Of a stretch of DNA of 11,590 nt, positions 1 to 6,056 are shown one piece after another. A program made the translations under genes and the position numbers. Numbering within the stretch: position 1 is the stretch's first letter; each line of letters opens with the position of its first letter. The notes beneath the pieces were generated by a model that saw nothing but the letters and a program-made list of their open reading frames with translations, had not been told where the DNA came from and ran no database searches. Source of the stretch: Methanobacteriota archaeon (lineage in GTDB: Archaea; Halobacteriota; Halobacteria; Halobacteriales; Halalkalicoccaceae); the NCBI GenBank assembly GCA_022561895.1, contig JADFQH010000066.1:1-11590 (forward strand), given 5' to 3'.

Positions 1-448
1 CGTCCGGATCCCAGGCGTTGTAGACGTGCTTTAGCACGGTCTGCATCTCCGGCGACTCGGCCTTCATACAGTCGCGGTTAAGGTCCAGCCCCGCGTCGTT
101 CGTGCGCACGCCGACGATCCCAGGCCCGGTCTGGCTGCGGCGGTTCACCATCCCGTCGCCCCACCGCTCGGGTCGGACGTAGATCCTGATGAGTTCTGCA
201 ACACGCTCGTCGCCCGGCTGAGGGCCGGTGTGGGCGAACCCAATAACCAGTCCATCTTCAGCCACTCGAACGACGTGTCCGGGCTGGTCGATCACCGCTC
301 GGAGATCATCGATTGCGTACCACTTGGCGATGGTTTTCTCCACTGTTTCCTCGCCAATCAGGTCGTCGTAGGCGGCGTGCCACGACGCCAGTGCAACCTC
401 GCGGATCGCTTTCGCGTCCGCGGGCGTTGCGGGTCGAATCCCGACCAT
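1..448 (-). CDS. GNAT acetyltransferase N-terminus fused to M14 carboxypeptidase-like fragment (partial, probable chimeric remnant)
   Basis: The frame is open from an ATG at 448 to the window edge, giving 149 residues with no stop. Residues 1-99 read as the first half of a GNAT fold: a start like MVGIRPATPADAKAIREVA, then HVVRVAEDGLVIGFA and strand ELIRIYV, followed by PERWGDG, where the acetyl-CoA loop should begin. At residue 100 the expected IG...LL continuation is missing. Instead the sequence becomes NRRSQTGPG...RTNDAGLDLNRD..KAESPE, which resembles the DLNR region of M14 zinc carboxypeptidases. So the GNAT part lacks its complete pyrophosphate loop, and the peptidase part lacks the upstream HxxE zinc ligands. 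Neither activity is expected. A good box A 26 bases upstream suggests it may still be transcribed. Domain calls are by eye; the end of the gene lies outside the window. Confidence 0.7.
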   Translation of the reverse strand, partial: MVGIRPATPADAKAIREVALASWHAAYDDLIGEETVEKTIAKWYAIDDLRAVIDQPGHVVRVAEDGLVIGFAHTGPQPGDERVAELIRIYVRPERWGDGMVNRRSQTGPGIVGVRTNDAGLDLNRDCMKAESPEMQTVLKHVYNAWDPD

Positions 449-460
449 GCTCCCTGATTT

Positions 461-485
461 CGCCCGCCACATATAACTGCGGGCG
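461..485. repeat. 7-bp inverted repeat flanking a TATA box
   Basis: CGCCCGC at 461-467 is the exact reverse complement of GCGGGCG at 479-485, with 11 bases between that contain the minus-strand box A. The position would suit an operator that blocks or guides TBP binding. GC-rich 7-mers recur by chance in this genome, so the functional reading is only an inference. Confidence 0.35.
471..477 (-). promoter_or_regulatory. Box A (TATA) for the GNAT/M14 chimeric gene
   Basis: Read on the minus strand this is GTTATAT, centred about 26 bases before the ATG at 448, the spacing expected for a leaderless haloarchaeal transcript. It sits inside a 7-base inverted repeat (461-467 with 479-485). Confidence 0.5.
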
Positions 486-494
486 TTCACACAG

Positions 495-503
495 GTTTAT
501 TCG
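495..503 (+). promoter_or_regulatory. Box A (TATA) for priL
   Basis: GTTTATTCG lies about 30 bases before the priL ATG at 528 in an otherwise GC-rich 79-base divergent intergenic region. This fits a leaderless or very short-leader transcript. Confidence 0.45.
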
Positions 504-527
504 GGTTGCCGTCATAGCCGTGCGCGG

Positions 528-1628
528 ATGAAGGCGCTCCACGCTCGCTACCCGTTTCTCGCCGCCTCCCGCGAGGCAGTCGAACAGGCGGATGTCGATC
601 TCGCCGGTCTGATCCGCGAGGAGGCGGTCGTCGCGCGGGCAGCGGAGCGCGTGACGGGCGCGCTTTCTGCGGGCGAGATCGGCGATCCACACAGGAGCAC
701 GCGCGTCGAACTCCTCTCGTATCCCGTTTCTCGTGTGCTTGTCTCGTTGGTCGACGAGCGGATCTGCACCCGGCGGTACGCCCGCGCGGAGGCAGAACGT
801 GCAACCGCTCAGTTCCGCGACGCTCGAGAGGCAGGTTTACAACTCAAAAGCGCACAACGCGAACAACTCTCGCTCGGTGATCTCCTCGCGGAATTCGACC
901 TTGCGAATGTGATCCGCAAAGGGTCGAACGAGGAGGGATACCGCGTCGCCGTCGGGACGTATCTCACGCTCATTTCGAATCTCTGGGGCGACGAGTGGCG
1001 GCTGGTCAACCGCATCCTCGCCGATGGCGAGGTGTTCATCGCGAGCGAGGAGCTGTATACGCTTCTCGAGGAGGCGATTTCCCAGCGGGTAGCTCGCGGT
1101 CTGCCCCTCGCCGTACCCGAAGAGCTCGCAGAACCGTTACAGGAGCGAGTCGAGGAGATTCGCGAGGTACTTTCGGATCTCGACCTCTCCAGAGAGATCG
1201 ACACCGTCGTGCCCGACCGGTTCCCGCCGTGTATGAAGGCCTTGCTGGACTCGATCCAGAAGGGCGAACACCTCGGGCATCACTCCCGATTCGCGATCAC
1301 CGCGTTTCTCGCGAGCATCGGGATGAGTACCGACGAGATCATCGACCTGTATATGGTGAACTCGAGCTTCGGCGAGGAGATGACGCGCTATCAGACCGAC
1401 CATATTCGCGGCGAGACAAGTCCAACAGAATACACCCCACCGAGCTGTGCGACCATGCAGTCCTACGGCGACTGTGTGAACAAAGACGACATCTGTGAGG
1501 ACGTGATCAACGAATCACATCCCCTGAACTACTACGAACACCGGTTGGACCAGGCCGACGAGGAGGAGTTAGTCGATTGGCGCGAGGAAGGCGGGGACGA
1601 AGAAGGCGAGACGGCTACTCCTGATTGA
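528..1628 (+). CDS. priL: DNA primase large subunit PriL
   Basis: This is the regulatory, iron-sulfur subunit of the archaeal/eukaryotic-type DNA primase. It works with the catalytic subunit PriS (not in this window) to make primers at replication forks. The protein has 366 residues, a normal length for the haloarchaeal family, and begins MKALHARYPFL. The helical N-terminal domain covers roughly residues 1-220. The C-terminal Fe-S domain carries four cysteines at 235 (RFPPC), 307 (PPSC), 316 (YGDC) and 323 (DDIC), the pattern expected for a [4Fe-4S] cluster. The last 25 residues are an acidic tail. The ATG at 528 is supported by the family-like N-terminus and a box A about 30 bases upstream. 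The last 14 bases overlap the convergent small membrane protein gene. Confidence 0.93.
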   Translation: MKALHARYPFLAASREAVEQADVDLAGLIREEAVVARAAERVTGALSAGEIGDPHRSTRVELLSYPVSRVLVSLVDERICTRRYARAEAERATAQFRDAREAGLQLKSAQREQLSLGDLLAEFDLANVIRKGSNEEGYRVAVGTYLTLISNLWGDEWRLVNRILADGEVFIASEELYTLLEEAISQRVARGLPLAVPEELAEPLQERVEEIREVLSDLDLSREIDTVVPDRFPPCMKALLDSIQKGEHLGHHSRFAITAFLASIGMSTDEIIDLYMVNSSFGEEMTRYQTDHIRGETSPTEYTPPSCATMQSYGDCVNKDDICEDVINESHPLNYYEHRLDQADEEELVDWREEGGDEEGETATPD

Positions 1629-1827
1629 GGTAGTACGCAAGCCCGATGCCGACGAGGGACATCCCGATCACGAAGGCGACGATCGCACCCACGAGGGCGA
1701 TGCCGCCGTCGGCCGAGAGACCGCCCTGATTGTAGGTGTCGCCGATCCCGACCAGCACCGCGACGAACAGCCCCACCGCACCCACGGAGACGATGATTTC
1801 GACGATCGTCTCCCACTCGATATCCAT
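1615..1827 (-). CDS. Small two-helix membrane protein (uncharacterised)
   Basis: A 70-residue protein beginning MDIEWETIVEIIV. It has two hydrophobic segments, about residues 7-28 and 42-66, separated by a short polar loop (GDTYNQGGLSADGG), so a two-pass membrane protein is likely. I do not recognise a family with known function. The ATG at 1827 is preferred over a longer frame because TTTTAG (minus strand, 1851-1856) lies 27 bases upstream, fitting a leaderless start, and the extension is poorly hydrophobic and basic. The gene converges with priL and their 3' ends overlap by 14 bases. No catalytic motif is visible. Confidence 0.75.
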   Translation of the reverse strand: MDIEWETIVEIIVSVGAVGLFVAVLVGIGDTYNQGGLSADGGIALVGAIVAFVIGMSLVGIGLAYYLNQE

Positions 1828-1850
1828 AGCGTGAGATTTCCCGCCCCGAA

Positions 1851-1858
1851 CTAAAAGC
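1851..1858 (-). promoter_or_regulatory. Box A for the 70-residue membrane protein
   Basis: Minus-strand GCTTTTAG, centred about 27 bases before the ATG at 1827. It decides the start choice for that gene. Confidence 0.5.
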
Positions 1859-1878
1859 ACTTCGAAGCCATTCCTAAC

Positions 1879-1897
1879 CTTCCATTTCAAGTGGAAG
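1879..1897. repeat. Imperfect inverted repeat CTTCCA...TGGAAG
   Basis: CTTCCA at 1879-1884 and TGGAAG at 1892-1897 form a 6-base inverted repeat with a 7-base spacer. It lies about 61 bases, centre to centre, from the larger palindrome at 1938-1960, which shares the TTCCA/TGGAA half-site. It could be a second, weaker binding site or coincidence. Confidence 0.35.
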
Positions 1898-1937
1898 ACT
1901 TACCTTCTTCGGGCACCTACCTACTCTCGTAGCGATT

Positions 1938-1960
1938 CGGGAGTTCCAGTGGAACTCCCG
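1938..1960. promoter_or_regulatory. Perfect 23-base palindrome just upstream of the SWIM protein gene
   Basis: CGGGAGTTCCA (1938-1948), one G, then TGGAACTCCCG (1950-1960): an 11-base perfect inverted repeat with a single-base centre, ending 8 bases before the ATG at 1969. Read as DNA it is a strong dyad operator candidate. Read as RNA it could only fold with a rearranged loop, since a 1-base loop is impossible; opening the inner pairs gives a shorter stem. I see no clear box A just upstream, so promoter position and mode of action are unknown. Confidence 0.55.
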
Positions 1961-1968
1961 GTGATTCC

Positions 1969-2592
1969 ATGACGCAAGCAAGAAACACACCAGCGTCACT
2001 GCCAGTTAGCGAGAACGAACTTGATCGACGTTCGATCCGCGCACGAACCGAACAAATGATCGTTAGCGCGCTCGGTGACGCCATCTACGAAGTCGAAACC
2101 GATCACGAAACCAGCTACCTCATCGATCTCCGCTCCCGAAGATGTAGCTGTCCCGATCACACCTTTCGGAGCGTTCGCTGTAAACACCTCCGACGGGTCG
2201 CGATCGAGATCACCGAAGGACGGCTCGCACCGCCGGGCTACCTTCCCGTCGAGTGTGCGATCTGCGGCGAGGGGTCGTTTGTACCCGAAGAAAACACGGA
2301 CCGCCCCCACTACTGTCCGGCCCACACCCTTTCGCCGGGTGCGTTCGTCCGCGACCGCGAGACGGGCGATCACCTGCTCGTGGTGGCCGTCTCCGAACGG
2401 CAGGCCGACCAGATGAGGATCGGGCAGTCGGCCTACTCGGTCGCGACCTACCCGAACAACCGCGAGTACGACCCCGCAGATCGCGTCGTCGGCGCGGTCT
2501 ATCCCCAGTCAATCTCGATGACCGATTCGGGGCCCGAACCCGACTCCCTCAGGGTCTACTCGTTCCCGCAGGCGCGTTTAGAGCAGATATAA
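1969..2592 (+). CDS. SWIM zinc-finger protein
   Basis: A 207-residue protein with two likely zinc sites. The first is a SWIM finger, CxC...CxH, at C59, C61, C71 and H73 (RRCSCPDHTFRSVRCKHLRR). The second is C96, C99, C116 and H119 (CAIC...CPAH), a treble-clef-like knuckle. The C-terminal half (RDRETGDHLLVV, then a TVADYP-like ATYPNNREY, ending YSFPQARL) matches the arrangement I associate with a common haloarchaeal SWIM family. SWIM domains bind DNA or proteins; no enzymatic motif is visible, so a specific role cannot be given. The ATG at 1969 follows directly after the 23-base palindrome at 1938-1960, which may control this gene, perhaps by autoregulation. Its stop is at the edge of the AT-rich block. 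Confidence 0.85.
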   Translation: MTQARNTPASLPVSENELDRRSIRARTEQMIVSALGDAIYEVETDHETSYLIDLRSRRCSCPDHTFRSVRCKHLRRVAIEITEGRLAPPGYLPVECAICGEGSFVPEENTDRPHYCPAHTLSPGAFVRDRETGDHLLVVAVSERQADQMRIGQSAYSVATYPNNREYDPADRVVGAVYPQSISMTDSGPEPDSLRVYSFPQARLEQI

Positions 2593-2635
2593 TAGTTAAG
2601 ATCATAATATTTGGGTACTGAATATCTCTATCATA

Positions 2636-2644
2636 TTTATATAT
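2636..2644 (+). promoter_or_regulatory. Box A for the LAGLIDADG-like operon
   Basis: TTTATATAT centred about 26 bases before the ATG at 2665. This supports that ATG over the TTG at 2611 and implies a leaderless transcript covering both overlapping genes. Confidence 0.6.
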
Positions 2645-2664
2645 CTGCATTTGGATCTACTTTT

Positions 2665-3171
2665 ATGGAAAGGGAACCTTTTCCGGATCTTTCGATTGAG
2701 TATGTGTCCGGACTTCTCGACGGCTGTGGTCGATTCACGGTTAGTATTGCACAGACAGATGAAAGCGTCATAGGTTACCGAATGGAACCGGTTGTTATAC
2801 TCTCCAAGTCGGATTCTCACGGCTTCATTAGACGTGTCTCTCGGTTCATGGAAGAACACGGCGTGCGTACCATCTACTCAGATAACAATACGACGTCAAT
2901 ACATGTTCAACAGAACGAGAGCATTTTACGGTTGATTGACCTTACATCCCCATATCTCGTTGCAACACTTGAAGCAGCAATTATCATGGAAGAGGAGATT
3001 ATTCCAGCATACAGATCCGGAGTCAATACGTCGATGGAACGGTTTTACGACCTAATGGAGATAGTGGATTATTTGAGTGAGCTACAAGGCTCTCGGCGTG
3101 AGCGGAAATATACCCAAGCGTATTTCACTGAACTATGGACAGACGATCTCGCCTTCGATGACAATGGATGA
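2665..3171 (+). CDS. LAGLIDADG-like protein lacking the catalytic Asp (protein A of pair)
   Basis: A 168-residue protein. Residues 11-22 (IEYVSGLLDGCG) match the LAGLIDADG helix of homing endonucleases and intein DOD domains. The following strand-rich stretch (FTVSI...GYRMEPVVIL) and the later helix LVATLEAAIIMEEEI also suit one LAGLIDADG half-domain. The acidic metal-binding residue normally before the final Gly is Cys21, so cleavage is not expected; a DNA-binding role, as in the LAGLIDADG-derived regulator WhiA, is the likely reading. Only one motif is present, so it would act as a dimer. The next gene encodes a related domain with the same substitution and overlaps this one by 8 bases, suggesting co-production. 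A TTG at 2611 would extend the protein by 18 residues, but box A placement favours 2665. I know no name for this gene. Confidence 0.75.
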   Translation: MEREPFPDLSIEYVSGLLDGCGRFTVSIAQTDESVIGYRMEPVVILSKSDSHGFIRRVSRFMEEHGVRTIYSDNNTTSIHVQQNESILRLIDLTSPYLVATLEAAIIMEEEIIPAYRSGVNTSMERFYDLMEIVDYLSELQGSRRERKYTQAYFTELWTDDLAFDDNG

Positions 3172-4141
3172 CGAAATTCATCTCGATTACGTCGCTGGTG
3201 TGTTAGATGGATGTGGAACGATTACGATCAAGATCAACAAAACCGAAGGAAGCCCAACCGGATATCACATACAACCGATTGCGGAGATACGGCGACGGGG
3301 TGAGAAATCCATATTTGGTTTGTTAGATGAGTTTTGTGATTTGAATAATATTTCCTCTGAAGTATACGCCAATGATGATGAAGTCGTCTGGTACGTCCAC
3401 GGTATTACATCGGTCCGGTCCCTTCTCCTCACTCTTGATGGCCATTTCCAACGGTTAGCTCCGGACTGCGAACTCCTTCTCGGAGATCTCTTACCCCGAC
3501 TGGAAGCCGACGAACACGAATCGAAAGCGGGCTTTCTCAGTGTTGTTTTCCGATCCGAGTTTCTATCACATAGACAACAATATTCACACAACTTACATTA
3601 TGATTACGAGTACTTCGATAATGCTTGGAATGTGAACACCAATAACGAAAGCCACATAGATAATTCAATGGAAGATACAACACAGAAAAGTGAGTACTCC
3701 ATAGACGTTCTCACGCTATACGCTACAGAGACGGCGGTAGCAAACGAGAGTACAGACTGTGGCACTATCGAAGAGTTGGTTGATGAGTCAGTTCGCGCCC
3801 TTCTCAAGGAAATGATTGACGAACCGGACGGTGAGTTTCCACCTTCTATCGGAGCAGAGACCGCTAGCCTTTCGGTGCAGATCGATCCGCAGCTCGTACG
3901 ACTAATCGATGCAACAGCCAATTCGAGCGACGGAACCGATTTGAGTGAGTATCACGCATCGTTCATCGAAGCCGCGCTTATATCGGCTCTCGATCTGAAT
4001 GACGGCCGGACGACTGAGGTAACGATTCCCCTTCCTTCGGGGTTGTTGCGACTCATAGAAGAACAACCAGAGTCCTCCGTCGAGTCGTATCTGCAGCGAG
4101 CAGCGAAACAAGCCCTTCGATCCGACCACAATAACTCGTAA
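3164..4141 (+). CDS. LAGLIDADG-like protein with C-terminal ribbon-helix-helix-like repeats (protein B of pair)
   Basis: A 325-residue protein. Residues 7-18 (LDYVAGVLDGCG) form a LAGLIDADG-like helix with Cys17 where the catalytic Asp should be. The domain runs to about residue 115 and parallels the upstream protein (GYHIQPIAEIR versus GYRMEPVVILS). A Tyr/His/Asn-rich linker follows, to about residue 175. The C-terminal part shows strand-helix-helix units like ribbon-helix-helix (Arc/CopG) domains: 178-217 (weakest), 234-276 (LSVQIDPQLVRLIDA...FIEAALISAL) and 284-320 (VTIPLPSGLLRLIEE...YLQRAAKQAL). This suggests a DNA-binding regulator or structural protein, not a nuclease. An ATG at 3158 adds two residues, and a GTG at 3077 would extend far into the previous gene; 3158 and 3164 are equally possible. 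AT-rich codon use points to transfer. I do not recognise a described family with this architecture. Confidence 0.75.
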   Translation: MDDEIHLDYVAGVLDGCGTITIKINKTEGSPTGYHIQPIAEIRRRGEKSIFGLLDEFCDLNNISSEVYANDDEVVWYVHGITSVRSLLLTLDGHFQRLAPDCELLLGDLLPRLEADEHESKAGFLSVVFRSEFLSHRQQYSHNLHYDYEYFDNAWNVNTNNESHIDNSMEDTTQKSEYSIDVLTLYATETAVANESTDCGTIEELVDESVRALLKEMIDEPDGEFPPSIGAETASLSVQIDPQLVRLIDATANSSDGTDLSEYHASFIEAALISALDLNDGRTTEVTIPLPSGLLRLIEEQPESSVESYLQRAAKQALRSDHNNS

Positions 4142-4180
4142 TTCCATCATCAAATGGTATGGTCCCGCTTATATTCCCGC

Positions 4181-4657
4181 CTAATCGAACATCCCCACGG
4201 CTTCCTCGACGGAAAGCGTTCCCTGCTCGACCGCATTAAGCACCCGTTCGATATCAGCGTCACCGCTCGACCCGAGGAGATCCTCGATCGTCTCGCCCGT
4301 TTCGAGCGCCATCTCCTTTTTCACGCGGTAGTTGCCGCCGTCGGTTCTGTGGACCTCGCCGGGATGGAAGAAGTACCAGTCCTCGCGGTCGAAGCGCACC
4401 CCGATCTTCGGGCGAGCGCCGAAGTTCCGCGCGAAGTAGATCAGCGCCTCTACCTCCTCGCCCGAGAGATAGATCGGTTTTTTTGCACTTGATTTCGCCT
4501 CGATCGCGTAGAAAACTTCACTATTGCCCGCGAGTACGTCGGGCAGTTCGCGCTGGGTCGCCCCACCACTGGCCGGTGCTCGCATCACCGCGAAACCCGC
4601 CTCGTCGAGCCGGTTGACGAGCTCGCGTTCGCGGCGATCGCCCTTCCTGTTTGCCAT
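4181..4657 (-). CDS. hjc: Archaeal Holliday junction resolvase Hjc
   Basis: Hjc is a structure-specific endonuclease that cuts four-way junctions during recombination and fork repair. The 158-residue protein has the family core: KGDRRERELV at 5-14 with catalytic Glu10 and Arg11, GFAVMRAPASGG at 21-32, Asp40 in PDVLAG, and the paired Glu53/Lys55 in AIEAKSS. These are the expected metal-binding residues of the PD-(D/E)XK fold. About 40 residues beyond the usual core form an acidic helical tail ending VEEAVGMFD. Its ATG starts on the base after the ahcY stop codon, so it is almost certainly co-transcribed with ahcY. The downstream side faces the end of the AT-rich operon, with 39 bases between the two stops. 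Confidence 0.93.
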   Translation of the reverse strand: MANRKGDRRERELVNRLDEAGFAVMRAPASGGATQRELPDVLAGNSEVFYAIEAKSSAKKPIYLSGEEVEALIYFARNFGARPKIGVRFDREDWYFFHPGEVHRTDGGNYRVKKEMALETGETIEDLLGSSGDADIERVLNAVEQGTLSVEEAVGMFD

Positions 4658-5947
4658 CTACGTTCCGTGTTCCCAGCTACCCATGTACTCGGTCTGCGTT
4701 TCCGAAAGCGAGTCGAACTCGACTCCCTCCGCCGCGAGCTTGATCCGTGCGATCTCCTCGTCCAGCGCGTCGGGCACGTCGTGGACGCCGGCGTCGTACG
4801 TCTCGCCGTTTGTAACCAGCTCGCGGACACACGCCGCTTGGATGCCGAACGATTGGTCCATCACCTCGACGGGATGGCCGAGCGCGATCGGCGCGGCGAG
4901 GTTTACTAATCGGCCTTCGGCGATCACGTTCAGCCGGCGGCCGTCCGCCATCTCGTAAGCCTCGACGCCGTCTCGGGCTTCGTAGCGATCGACCGCCAGC
5001 TCCGAGAGGGTCTCCAAGTCGATCTCGATGTCGAAGTGGCCCGCGTTCGCGAGCAACACGCCGTCCCCCATTCTCTCGAAATGCTCGCGAACGATTACAT
5101 CCCGGTTTCCCGTCGTGGTAAGAAAGACGTTGCCGACCGCGGCAGCCTCCGCCATCGGCATCACGTCGTAGCCTTCCATGTGGGCTTCGAGCGCCCGACG
5201 GGGTTCGACCTCGGTGACGACCACGTTCGCATTCTGGCCCGCCGCTTTTTTGGCGACGCCCTTTCCGCAGTAGCCGTAGCCTGCGACGACGACCGTCTTG
5301 CCGGCCCACGAGAGGTTCGTCGTCATGGCGATGCTCGCGAGCGAGCTTTCGCCCGTGCCATGAACGTTGTCGAACAGCCGCTTCATCGGCGTGTCGTTGA
5401 CCGCGAAAACGGGATAGCGAAGCGCGCCGTCCGCGTCCATCGCACGAAGCCGGTGGACCCCTGTCGTCGTCTCCTCACAGCCCCCAAGAATCGAGTCGAT
5501 GAGCTCGGGGTGATCGTCGTGGATCGCCGCGACCATATCCATTCCGTCGTCCACGGTAATCGTCGGCTCGTGGGCGATGACCGATTCGATGGCGGCGTAA
5601 TACTCCTCGTCGTCGACGCCGCGAACAGCATAAGAGGTGATGTTTTCGTGACTGTCGAGCGCCGCGCTCACGTCGTCGTGCGTCGAAAGCGGATTACAAC
5701 CCGTAATCGCGACCTCCGCGCCGCCGTCTGCGAGCACTTCGACCAAATTTGCGGTCTTGGCCTCGACGTGCATCGCCATCCCGATGCGCTGGCCTGAAAG
5801 GGGTTTCTTGCTCTCGAACTCCTCGCGGAGATGCGAAAGGATCGGCATATGCTGGAACGCCCAATCCATTTTGCGTCGCCCTTCCGTGTGGGCTTTCTCG
5901 GGATCATCGAGATGCTCGCTGATCGGGGGGTACGCGGTCTGACTCAT
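4658..5947 (-). CDS. ahcY: Adenosylhomocysteinase (S-adenosylhomocysteine hydrolase)
   Basis: AhcY splits S-adenosylhomocysteine into adenosine and homocysteine, relieving product inhibition of methyltransferases. The 429-residue length fits archaeal enzymes. Visible features: substrate-domain motif MAMHVEAKTANLVE at 57-70, GCNPLST at 83-89, DDGMD at 133-137, EETTTGVHRL at 159-168, and NDTPMKRLFDN at 184-194 with the conserved Lys189 and Asp193. The NAD-binding Rossmann loop is VVVAGYGYCGKG at 219-230, and NAGHFD at 301-306 and GHPVEVMD at 358-365 follow. The ATG at 5947 is preferred over an extension to 6013 because the added residues are unlike the family and a box A lies 27 bases upstream. 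The gene is followed with no gap by hjc. The deaminase at 6209-7507 acts on related nucleosides. Confidence 0.95.
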   Translation of the reverse strand: MSQTAYPPISEHLDDPEKAHTEGRRKMDWAFQHMPILSHLREEFESKKPLSGQRIGMAMHVEAKTANLVEVLADGGAEVAITGCNPLSTHDDVSAALDSHENITSYAVRGVDDEEYYAAIESVIAHEPTITVDDGMDMVAAIHDDHPELIDSILGGCEETTTGVHRLRAMDADGALRYPVFAVNDTPMKRLFDNVHGTGESSLASIAMTTNLSWAGKTVVVAGYGYCGKGVAKKAAGQNANVVVTEVEPRRALEAHMEGYDVMPMAEAAAVGNVFLTTTGNRDVIVREHFERMGDGVLLANAGHFDIEIDLETLSELAVDRYEARDGVEAYEMADGRRLNVIAEGRLVNLAAPIALGHPVEVMDQSFGIQAACVRELVTNGETYDAGVHDVPDALDEEIARIKLAAEGVEFDSLSETQTEYMGSWEHGT

Positions 5948-5970
5948 GCTCAGAGATGGGAAACGCGCGC

Positions 5971-5979
5971 TCAAAACCC
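5971..5979 (-). promoter_or_regulatory. Box A for ahcY-hjc
   Basis: Minus-strand GGGTTTTGA centred about 27 bases before the ahcY ATG at 5947, fitting a leaderless start. It lies in the 109-base region shared with the divergent 51-residue protein gene. Confidence 0.45.
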
Positions 5980-6024
5980 TACCGAAGGTCGCGCCTCCGG
6001 CCGGAGTGGTCATCCTCAGGGCCC

Positions 6025-6032
6025 AAATCTTT
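6025..6032 (+). promoter_or_regulatory. Possible box A for the 51-residue membrane protein
   Basis: AAATCTTT about 28 bases before the ATG at 6057. The composition is only moderately TATA-like, but the spacing matches the other leaderless promoters in the window. Confidence 0.35.
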
Positions 6033-6056
6033 CCGTCCGGCGTACGAGAATCCGCT

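Larger units (their letters stand above)
2593..4150. other. AT-rich block inserted in a GC-rich backbone
   Basis: Counted directly, 2581-2640 has 15 G+C in 60 and 3601-3660 has 23 in 60, whereas 8641-8700 in the backbone has 41 in 60. The block holds two overlapping genes with frequent TTA, ATA and AGA codons, unlike their neighbours, and lies between the SWIM gene and hjc. This suggests horizontal acquisition. I found no terminal inverted repeats, target duplication, integrase or tRNA at the edges, so how it arrived is unknown. Confidence 0.6.

Noticed and set aside
429..443. T-loop-like string GGGTCGAATCCC suggesting a tRNA end
   Set aside because: It is one base short of the usual T-arm loop, has no acceptor, anticodon or D-arm partners nearby, and lies in the coding start of the GNAT frame.
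3077..3163. Longer N-terminus for the second LAGLIDADG-like protein from a GTG
   Set aside because: The extra residues lie within the first gene and have no counterpart in the paralogue, whose helix starts near its N-terminus.
2665..4141. Active homing endonuclease genes
   Set aside because: Both LAGLIDADG-like helices have Cys instead of the catalytic acidic residue, and neither gene sits inside an intron or intein.
2593..4180. Insertion sequence or integrated element with end repeats
   Set aside because: I looked for terminal inverted repeats and target duplications at the composition boundaries and saw none, and there is no transposase or integrase motif.
5036..5797. 253-residue plus-strand frame opposite ahcY
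   Set aside because: It is an antisense shadow of ahcY with no recognisable domain or promoter.
5948..6013. Upstream extension of ahcY
   Set aside because: The added residues are unlike AhcY starts and would cover the box A that is correctly spaced from the ATG at 5947.
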